NCBI RefSeq assembly: GCF_019457885.1
Contig: NZ_JAHZST010000010.1
Location: 1-64,000 of the forward strand
DNA: 64,000 nucleotides
Source of the DNA: Shewanella nanhaiensis
Lineage (GTDB): Bacteria; Pseudomonadota; Gammaproteobacteria; Enterobacterales; Shewanellaceae
Reading direction: 5' to 3'
Positions within the stretch are counted from its first letter, which is position 1, and every line of letters begins with the position of its first letter. The position numbers and the translations under genes were made by a program. Below are positions 55,987-64,000 of this stretch, piece after piece. The notes under the pieces are model-generated. The model worked only from the letters and a program-made list of their open reading frames with translations. It searched no databases and was not told the origin of the DNA.

Positions 55987-56751
55987 CTACTCATTTAAAA
56001 ACCCCGTCAGTGGACTGGTATTTATAGCCTGCTGGCTCACCTGACCCAGCCCTGCAAGGTAGGCAGCCCTACCGATTTGCACAGCCTGGGCGAAGCATTG
56101 CCCCATGGCTATAGGATCGGCGCTACTTGCTATCGCCGTATTGACCAACACCGCATCGGCACCTAACTCCATCGCTCTGAGCGCTTGAGACGGTGCACCG
56201 ATCCCCGCATCAACAATCACTGGAACATTCGCCTGCTCGATGATGATCTTGAGAAATGGCTCGGTAGCCAGCCCCTGATTAGAGCCAATAGGACTCCCCA
56301 AAGGCATCACAGCCGCACACCCAACCTCCTCTAGACGTCGACACAACACGGGATCGGCATGAATATAGGGCAGGACCACATATCCCTTTTCGCATAACTC
56401 CCTCGCCGCCTCTAATGTTTCTATAGGATCTGGCATTAAATATTTCGGATCAGGATGTATCTCTAATTTAATCCAATTGGTATTAAGCACTTCTCGAGCA
56501 AGCTCAGCGACAAAAATCGCCTCTTTTGCGTTTCTTGCTCCGGCAGTATTGGGCAAAAGCTTAATACCACTTTGTAAAAGAGGCGATAAGATGTCATCAC
56601 TGCCAGTTTTAAGATCTAGCCTTTTCATCGCCATGGTGACCAGTTCAGACTCAGAACCTCTAATCGCTGCTAACATAATGTTAGAAGATGAAAACTTTCC
56701 CGTGCCAGTAAACAGTCTTGAATGAAACTCATGCTCCGCTATTTTCAACAT
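55987..56751 (-). CDS. thiG: Thiazole synthase ThiG
   Basis: 254 aa from ATG 56751, matching the known start ([20 protein letters not shown]); a longer frame from 56766 is unlikely. TIM-barrel enzyme that builds the thiazole phosphate from deoxyxylulose phosphate, 2-iminoacetate and ThiS thiocarboxylate. The Schiff-base lysine is in NWIKLEIHP, and the C-terminal phosphate site is around [20 protein letters not shown]. Its ribosome binding site is the GGAGG that also encodes the end of ThiS; the gap is 1 nt. Confidence 0.96.
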   Translation of the reverse strand: MLKIAEHEFHSRLFTGTGKFSSSNIMLAAIRGSESELVTMAMKRLDLKTGSDDILSPLLQSGIKLLPNTAGARNAKEAIFVAELAREVLNTNWIKLEIHPDPKYLMPDPIETLEAARELCEKGYVVLPYIHADPVLCRRLEEVGCAAVMPLGSPIGSNQGLATEPFLKIIIEQANVPVIVDAGIGAPSQALRAMELGADAVLVNTAIASSADPIAMGQCFAQAVQIGRAAYLAGLGQVSQQAINTSPLTGFLNE

Positions 56752-56752
56752 T

Positions 56753-56962
56753 TTAGCCTCCTGCAACCACAGAGAAGATCTCTATTTTATCGCCCTCTTT
56801 ACAACGCCGTTCCTGCCAAGCTGTTCTGGGAACCAGCACTGAGTTACACACCAGAGCCACAGATTTTTCCTTAACCCCTTGACCCTCAATGAGCGCCGCT
56901 AAATTTAGCTCGCTAGAGATTGTTAAGGGCTCATCATTTATCCAGATTTTCACATTTTCCAT
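56753..56962 (-). CDS. thiS: Thiamine sulfur-carrier protein ThiS
   Basis: 69-aa ubiquitin-like protein ending in Gly-Gly (VVAGG), which is adenylated by ThiF and turned into a thiocarboxylate. Start ATG 56962 is preferred over the GTG at 56980 because AGAGGAAA lies just before it and the length fits ThiS. It lies between thiF and thiG. Confidence 0.95.
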   Translation of the reverse strand: MENVKIWINDEPLTISSELNLAALIEGQGVKEKSVALVCNSVLVPRTAWQERRCKEGDKIEIFSVVAGG

Positions 56963-56999
56963 CAGCTTTCCTCTAAGCACTAGCGTTATACTGCCGCGT

Positions 57000-57758
57000 C
57001 TAAGTATAGATTCGACAAACAGGACAAGCAGGATCTTGGCTCAGCAATGCTTCATGCCAAGAAAACTTGAGCCCATCAAATCTAAGTAGCTTCCCAAATG
57101 GCTTACCCACTCCCATCAGAATATTCATCGCCATAAGGCTCTGCATAGAAGCTAGCGTCCCTACCATAGGACCCAATACGCCCGCTGTGCTGCAGTTCTG
57201 AGTCACTTGTGTGTCTTGGGGAAACAGGCAGTGGTAACAGCCCGCCTTCGGCGCTCTTTGCATATCAACCGCAAAGAGAAAACCAGTGAAATGGGCAACA
57301 GATGCGGTAACCAATGGTGTATTAGCTTTAATGCAGGCTTGGTTCACAGTGTGACGCGTAGGCAAGTTATCACTGCAATCGAGTACAAGGTTGACCCCTT
57401 CTATGTATCTGTTGATATTCTTAGCAGATAACCGCTGCGTGATACTTTGAAACTCACACATCGGGTACCTTTGCATCAACTTCTGGCTCCCGCGTACCGA
57501 TTTATATTCACCGATATCACCACCATCAAAGAGAAGTTGTCTGGGCAAATTAGAGACTTCAACCCTATCGTCGTCAGCTAAGATAATCTTTCCCACACCG
57601 GAGGCTGCCAAATACTGGGCTGCAAGCTGGCCTAAGCCACCAACACCAATGAGTAACACCTTGGCATTTTTTAGGGCAAGCTGACCCTGCTCCCCCACTT
57701 CAGGTAACAAGAGCTGCCTCGAATAGCGCATAAAATCACTGTCACTCAGTGGCATCAT
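57000..57758 (-). CDS. thiF: ThiS adenylyltransferase ThiF
   Basis: About 252 aa from ATG 57758 (or the next codon, 57755); both follow GGGAG. E1-like enzyme: nucleotide-binding GVGGLGQLAAQYLA, the catalytic aspartate region (LVLDCSDNLPTRHTVN) and zinc Cys pairs CYHC and CPVC near the C-terminus. It overlaps the end of thiDE by 17 nt, so it is translationally coupled. Confidence 0.94.
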   Translation of the reverse strand: MMPLSDSDFMRYSRQLLLPEVGEQGQLALKNAKVLLIGVGGLGQLAAQYLAASGVGKIILADDDRVEVSNLPRQLLFDGGDIGEYKSVRGSQKLMQRYPMCEFQSITQRLSAKNINRYIEGVNLVLDCSDNLPTRHTVNQACIKANTPLVTASVAHFTGFLFAVDMQRAPKAGCYHCLFPQDTQVTQNCSTAGVLGPMVGTLASMQSLMAMNILMGVGKPFGKLLRFDGLKFSWHEALLSQDPACPVCRIYT

Positions 57759-59349
57759 ACGTCTCCCACTTTTGAGTAAGCATCCTAAATGCACCAGCTG
57801 GATCTTCAGCTTGAGTGAGCGCCCTCACTACAGCAATGTCATGAACTCTAGTGTGCTTTACCGCTTCAAGTTTCGACTCATCAATGCCCCCTATGGCAAC
57901 CAAAGGGTAATGAGAGCCTAGCAGCTCAACATATTGCCTTAGTTTATTAAGCCCCTGAGGCTTAGATGGCATCACCTTTGTGGTGGTTGGAAATATATGC
58001 CCTAGAGCGATATATGATGGAGCTATCTGATGGGCAATCAGCAGTTCAAAATAACTATGACTCGACACACCTAACGCGATATCCGCACTCGCTATTTTGG
58101 TCAAATCAGCCGTGTAAAGGTCTTCCTGTCCAAGGTGTATTCCATAAGCCCCATGCTTAAGTGCAAGTTGCCAATGATCGTTAATAAACAGCTTAGCTTT
58201 ATAATCTCGACCTAATTGAATCGCCGAGCAGATCTGCTGCTCAATATCATCAGTTAACCCATCTTTTATTCTGAGCTGAATGGTTTTAGCTCCCGCTTCA
58301 AGCAAGGAGTGTAATAACGTCAAATCAGCAACAACAGGGTAAAGGCCTAGTCGCTCAACAATTGGTTTAAACTTGATACTACCTGGCAGCGATGGGCCGG
58401 AGTCCAATACAGAGATACTTGGATAGAGAGTCAGATCTGATGGCCAAGAAGTACGAGCGAGCGTTCCTGCCCCACTCCCTGGCTGAAAACTCGCCGCGAT
58501 CCCAGCAGTCACATAGGCTTTTGCTATCACGATGGCATCATGGAGCACATAACCTTGTCCCATCACACTGGCAATAGCAGAGCTCAAGGTGCAACCACTG
58601 CCATGAGTATTATCACTGTTTATACGTGGGCCTGACAGCAGAAAGGTTCTTCCTTGGTGCAAAGTAGAGATCCCTTTTTCCTCTCTACAAACAAAAATAT
58701 CTTGAGCGCAATCCCTAAGCCAAGTTGGCCCAAGATCGCCTCCTTTGGCTAACACATGGCAGTTAAGTTGCTCTGATAACAGTTCAGCCGCTAATACACA
58801 ATCAGCTTGATCGACTAAAGTTGATTCAGCTCCACTCATTGCAAGAGCAGGCTTGGCTTTTATGTCCACCAGCGCGGCTAGCTCGGTAATATTGGGCGTA
58901 ATTAAGGTGAGTAAACTTTTAAATGGCGAAAAGTCTAAAGTTGAATTTAGATTATCGCCACAGGTAGCAAACATCACAGGATCGAGGATCACACTCACCT
59001 CGATACCTGCTTGCTTACAATACTCAGCTAACCTCTTCTTTAACCAGCTCGCTAACATCACAACCTGACTTTGATTCGCTAACAGCCCAATTTTTATCGC
59101 AACTGGTGGCAGATCATGCAGTAAGGTATCAAGCTGTGACTGAAACATCTGAGGGGAAACAGCCTCAACCAAATTAACGGCCACAGAAGATTGCGCCGTT
59201 AAACAGGTAATGGCACTGCAGGGGTGACAGCCAAGATCGTGTATGGTTAATAAGTCAGCTTGTATGCCTGCCCCGCCACCGCTATCAGAACCGGCAATCG
59301 TCCAGACTATAGGCTTGTTAACTGAAGAACTCAGTGTTGAGTTTGCCAT
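57742..59349 (-). CDS. thiDE: Bifunctional HMP(-P) kinase / thiamine-phosphate synthase ThiDE
   Basis: 535 aa: an N-terminal ThiD kinase (about residues 12-275; TIAGSDSGGGAGIQADL at the start, DNTHGSGCTLSSAIAS in the ribokinase-type C-terminal motif) fused to a C-terminal ThiE (about 310-525; QLRIKDG, FINDHWQLALKHGAYGIHLGQ and VAIGGID). It phosphorylates HMP-P and couples it to thiazole phosphate. The fusion is frequent in this genus. Lies 3 nt after thiC. Confidence 0.96.
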   Translation of the reverse strand: MANSTLSSSVNKPIVWTIAGSDSGGGAGIQADLLTIHDLGCHPCSAITCLTAQSSVAVNLVEAVSPQMFQSQLDTLLHDLPPVAIKIGLLANQSQVVMLASWLKKRLAEYCKQAGIEVSVILDPVMFATCGDNLNSTLDFSPFKSLLTLITPNITELAALVDIKAKPALAMSGAESTLVDQADCVLAAELLSEQLNCHVLAKGGDLGPTWLRDCAQDIFVCREEKGISTLHQGRTFLLSGPRINSDNTHGSGCTLSSAIASVMGQGYVLHDAIVIAKAYVTAGIAASFQPGSGAGTLARTSWPSDLTLYPSISVLDSGPSLPGSIKFKPIVERLGLYPVVADLTLLHSLLEAGAKTIQLRIKDGLTDDIEQQICSAIQLGRDYKAKLFINDHWQLALKHGAYGIHLGQEDLYTADLTKIASADIALGVSSHSYFELLIAHQIAPSYIALGHIFPTTTKVMPSKPQGLNKLRQYVELLGSHYPLVAIGGIDESKLEAVKHTRVHDIAVVRALTQAEDPAGAFRMLTQKWETYDATE

Positions 59350-59352
59350 CGA

Positions 59353-61323
<1,971 letters not shown>

Positions 61324-61465
61324 TTAAAAAAGAAATGAAGTTGCTTGCCAGGAGATGTTGAATAGCAGGTACATCAACAAAAAATGAAGACGCATCAGAT
61401 AAAAAAATAGATCGAATGGTGATTTAATGACTCATTTAACATTCGAATTAATTGTTTTTATCATG

Positions 61466-61547
61466 CTTGTTTCCTTCGCGGGTATTAACCCGATCAGGTT
61501 CAACGGATCCCGAATTAACGGTCTCAGCCTTTAGGCACTCCGACAAG
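61466..61547 (-). promoter_or_regulatory. TPP riboswitch (THI element)
   Basis: Minus-strand reading shows the P1 pair CTTGT/ACAAG, the core GGCTGAGA and the helix arm GAACCTGATCGGGTTAATACCCGCGAAGG, shown here only in part as CTGAGA and CCTGATC, all hallmarks of the TPP aptamer. About 155 nt separate it from the thiC start. Whether it works by terminator or by RBS sequestration was not resolved. Confidence 0.95.
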
Positions 61548-61725
61548 ATGCCAAAGAGTATAAACGTAAAACTGCTGGCTAAACAAGCCAATAAAACCAA
61601 ACTAAATGGAACACCAATGAATTTTTTAACCTCTACTAAACAGTTGATAAATAGTGACTAAAAAGTAAACACCAAAAATTAAGTTTAACTCACGACATTT
61701 AAAGTGAAAATATTTCACAAATAGA

Positions 61726-62772
61726 TTAGCGTTTTATTCCCATCTTTTCAGCCCGCTTAGCTATCGCTTTTTGCAGATCTGACACCAACGACTTTCCATC
61801 ACATCGAAATGGGTAGCCTAAATTCTCCGCATGGGGGTTAAGTGGATTTGGGGTTTTGACTATTCGGTAACAAGTTGAACCTTGCTTGACGATTCTATTG
61901 GGATCTAAGTTACTGTCTAAGGTTTTTGTCTCTTCCCAAACATTATGCTCTGGAAGCGACAAGATAATCATATCGCCATCCATCTCACTTAACGAACGTT
62001 TTCTGGTGTATCTATCTGACTGTGATATCACAAGCTCATCAAGTGCTTGCTCCCTCTGGCGCTGAAAGTAGTTACGTGTTGATTGACTTAAACTCCCCTC
62101 AGATTTCACTCTTACCTTGTCGTGACTGCTATCAGCCTCTTTGCTTGCTATAACATCTAACTTCAAGCTCTCTTGTGCTTTAACGCTAACCTCCTCCTTA
62201 TCCTCTCTAGTTTGAGGAAAGTCGCTCACTTGAACTAGGGGCTTATCTTCTGGCTCAGGGCTAACACTCACCTCCTCTTTCACGATATTTTTAATTGGCT
62301 CTACCATCTCTTTTATCACTTTAGGTTCTACCTTAGGCTCATAGTAGATATAGGAGCTCAATTTAGGCGCTTTGTGCTCGGGAAGAGCTAACCTCTGTGG
62401 TTGCCAAACATGGTGCAACATACCAATTAACACAAAATGACCAATAAACACGAAGAGTAATACAAGAGTTGGTTGTCTATGGCGCGGCGTTAATTGAGAG
62501 GCCTGCAGCTGACCTACCTCTGTATCCCTAGCACTTGTATCACTAGCGCTAAAGCTAGTACCTGACGGTAGCTCCTCTTCAGAGCTTGCTCCCACTAGTC
62601 TGCCATCGTGAAGCAAATCATCCTCAGTTAAGTCTTGACGCTTAGCCACAAAGGGCTGCAGATGAGGCTCATCTACAGAGTCCAAACCGCTCTTCATTAA
62701 GTCCTTCGTTAAACTCTTAACTAAGTCATCTTGGGGAGTTTGGGCGTTTACCAAGTGTTTATTACTTTCCAT
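61726..62772 (-). CDS. Single-pass membrane protein with TonB-like layout, unknown function
   Basis: 348 aa. A cytoplasmic N-terminal part of about 100 residues is followed by one membrane helix (about residues 103-122: LVLLFVFIGHFVLIGMLHHVW), then a periplasmic stretch rich in Glu, Lys, Pro and Val (KVEPKVIKEMVEPIKNIVKEE) and a small C-terminal domain with two cysteines (STCYRIVK and FRCDGKSLV). The helix plus charged Pro-rich linker recalls TonB/TolA, but there is no TonB C-terminal domain and the N-terminal segment is too long. Four 15-bp repeats lie just upstream of its start. Confidence 0.65.
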   Translation of the reverse strand: MESNKHLVNAQTPQDDLVKSLTKDLMKSGLDSVDEPHLQPFVAKRQDLTEDDLLHDGRLVGASSEEELPSGTSFSASDTSARDTEVGQLQASQLTPRHRQPTLVLLFVFIGHFVLIGMLHHVWQPQRLALPEHKAPKLSSYIYYEPKVEPKVIKEMVEPIKNIVKEEVSVSPEPEDKPLVQVSDFPQTREDKEEVSVKAQESLKLDVIASKEADSSHDKVRVKSEGSLSQSTRNYFQRQREQALDELVISQSDRYTRKRSLSEMDGDMIILSLPEHNVWEETKTLDSNLDPNRIVKQGSTCYRIVKTPNPLNPHAENLGYPFRCDGKSLVSDLQKAIAKRAEKMGIKR

Positions 62773-62777
62773 CTCTT

Positions 62778-62837
62778 GTTATATCAATTCCATTTATATC
62801 GAGCCTATTTATATCAAGGCGATTTATATCGAGCTTA
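62778..62837. repeat. Four tandem 15-bp repeats upstream of the TonB-like gene
   Basis: Units at 62778-62792, 62793-62807, 62808-62822 and 62823-62837, each containing TTATATC (TTTATATC in the last three) and alternating CGAG/CAAG-type ends. They end only 6 nt before the start codon at 62772, so they fill its leader. A frame across them (62762-62977) is not called. Confidence 0.75.
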
Positions 62838-63010
62838 TTGACACCTATCTCGACCCGATAAGCAGTGAACATATCTCTATACCAATTGCTATTAAGATAA
62901 AGATATGGATATAAAGTTCCTTCAGCCTTTAATTGAATAATTTTCTTTTGCTTAGCCAACTCACATAAAAAGGACAAAGGTCAAATCTTCAATCATATAA
63001 ATAAAAAATA

Positions 63011-63028
63011 AGCGTACACGTGTACGCT
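63011..63028. promoter_or_regulatory. 18-bp perfect palindrome upstream of the TrhA gene
   Basis: AGCGTACACGTGTACGCT has no mismatch and no spacer. It lies 22 nt before the TrhA start. Without a T-run it is more likely an operator or a processed hairpin than a terminator. Confidence 0.5.
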
Positions 63029-63050
63029 CAACTCTAGTGTTAGTTAGTTA

Positions 63051-63779
63051 ATGCTGTTAGACTCGTTAAAAAGGTCTAACCAGAAGTTGATTTACTCTAT
63101 GCCATCACAGGAAATATGCCATCAAGCCCCAATTGAACAAACGCTTAATTCTAGTGGCTATACACTTCATGAAGAGCTAGCAAACAGCATCAGTCATGCC
63201 CTAGGGGTTATCGCAGGTATCGTGGGACTTATTTTCTCTATCATCAAAGGGCAAGACACGCTAACTTCTGTTCAGATGCTAGGTGTTGTGATCTACTGTA
63301 GCAGTATTATTTTACTCTTTTCCTGCTCGACGGCTTACCACAGCGTCTCAAACCCAAAGTGGAAACATAGACTGAAAATAGCTGATCATTGCGCTATCTA
63401 CTTTCTTATTGCTGGAACCTATACACCATTGATGTTAATCGCACTTAAAGGCGAACAAGCCACTATTATTTTAGTTGCGATCTGGTCTTTGGCTGTAGCG
63501 GGTGTGTTATTTAAAACCCTGTTTATTCATCGCTTTAAGAAATTCAGCGTGATGCTTTATCTTGCCATGGGTTGGCTATGCGTCACCGTAATGAGTGATA
63601 TGATTGCGGCGATGTCACCATTAGGGTTTCAACTTCTATTAGCTGGCGGTCTTTTTTACAGCCTAGGGGTGGTGTTTTATGTGGGTAAACGGATCCCCTA
63701 TAATCATGCTATTTGGCATCTATTTGTACTCGCGGGCGCCATCAGTCACTTCCTCTGTGTCTACCTCACCTTACTTTAA
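63051..63779 (+). CDS. trhA: TrhA/hemolysin III family membrane protein
   Basis: 242 aa with about seven membrane segments. The family signature residues lie in HEELANSISHALGVIAG, STAYHSVSN, ADHCAIYFLIAGTYTP and HAIWHLFVLAGAISHF (the metal-binding His residues of the PAQR-like fold). E. coli YqfA/TrhA affects membrane energetics; haemolysis is not established for such proteins. No good ribosome binding site precedes ATG 63051; ATG 63099 is an alternative closer to family length. Confidence 0.9.
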   Translation: MLLDSLKRSNQKLIYSMPSQEICHQAPIEQTLNSSGYTLHEELANSISHALGVIAGIVGLIFSIIKGQDTLTSVQMLGVVIYCSSIILLFSCSTAYHSVSNPKWKHRLKIADHCAIYFLIAGTYTPLMLIALKGEQATIILVAIWSLAVAGVLFKTLFIHRFKKFSVMLYLAMGWLCVTVMSDMIAAMSPLGFQLLLAGGLFYSLGVVFYVGKRIPYNHAIWHLFVLAGAISHFLCVYLTLL

Positions 63780-63790
63780 CTAAAGCTGTA

Positions 63791-63994
63791 TTATCTTTGA
63801 TTTAATGCAATATAGGCAGCTTCCAGCTCCAATGCTTCTTCACTCATCTTGGCTGAATGACACAGTTGGATAATACATTCTAAAGTGCATAAGCCTCCAG
63901 GGATCTGATTGCGCCTCAAGTTAAACTGAGAGTCTCCTCCCTGTGTTAATGCATATTTGTTCGCAGTGGCAAGATAGGGACTCTGCCTTATCAT
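63791..63994 (-). CDS. Small hypothetical protein at the window edge
   Basis: 67 aa if the ATG at 63994 is the start; the frame is open to the window end, so it may be longer. It includes GGLCTLECIIQLCHS (three cysteines) and an acidic helical end (SEEALELEAAYIALNQR). No family is recognised. It is convergent with the TrhA gene. Confidence 0.5.
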   Translation of the reverse strand: MIRQSPYLATANKYALTQGGDSQFNLRRNQIPGGLCTLECIIQLCHSAKMSEEALELEAAYIALNQR

Positions 63995-64000
63995 CTTTCT

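Noticed and set aside
62762..62977. 71-codon frame containing LDINR repeats
   Set aside because: Starts at TTG without a ribosome binding site; the repeat peptide simply follows from the 15-bp DNA repeat. A leader peptide role cannot be excluded.

Overview
The window looks like a chromosomal segment of a marine gammaproteobacterium, almost certainly Shewanella. The reasons are a psrA-fadE pair, a complete rnfABCDGE-nth cluster, a VC2046/SO_2500-family gene, a rhombosortase, the aspS-yebC-ruvCAB and cmoAB blocks, a thiC-DE-F-S-G-H operon behind a TPP riboswitch, and tandem tRNA-Tyr and tRNA-Asn arrays. Base composition is moderate (low to mid 40s % GC by eye) with AT-rich intergenic DNA. The species cannot be fixed from this segment.

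Layout. Bases 1-225 hold the left end and first 37 codons of an IS200/IS605 tnpA running off the window. 0.3-9.8 kb: fadE and its regulator psrA (minus), an M2 peptidyl-dipeptidase lipoprotein, a secreted SnoaL-like protein, a SEC-C protein, a GAF/PAS/GGDEF/EAL enzyme and two small conserved proteins. 9.9-17.6 kb: four tRNA-Tyr genes, a cysteine-synthase-like PLP enzyme, queE and queC (divergent), rhombosortase, uvrB with a 0.9 kb upstream non-coding region carrying a DnaA-box-like hairpin, and seven tRNA-Asn genes. 17.7-26.9 kb: a degenerate GGDEF-EAL membrane protein, the Rnf electron-transport operon with endonuclease III, an unannotated 27-codon membrane ORF, and a glyoxalase I. 27-36.3 kb: a TonB-dependent receptor with an upstream CRP site, then a divergent chaperone-usher fimbrial operon with DUF4402-type subunits and a divergently transcribed third DUF4402-like protein. 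36.3-46 kb: ruvBAC, yebC, aspS, a three-sensor GGDEF protein, cmoA and cmoB. 46.1-52.1 kb: a tightly overlapping five-gene envelope operon (retropepsin-like protease, inactive transglutaminase-7TM protein, ATP-grasp ligase, a probable catalytically dead M3-like peptidase, DUF3541 protein). 52.2-64 kb: a LysR regulator, an SprA-related zincin with a small partner, thiamine biosynthesis, a TonB-like single-pass protein, TrhA/hemolysin III and one edge ORF.

Most of the segment is housekeeping. The parts that best deserve attention are the 46-52 kb operon, which puts a peptide-bond-forming ATP-grasp ligase between membrane and secreted proteins with lost or altered protease/transglutaminase catalysis; the unusual usher with an N-terminal membrane anchor and a long linker; the 27-aa membrane ORF; and several unexplained inverted repeats (16360, 19730, 35538, 63011). 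All assignments come from reading the sequence; no database search was run.
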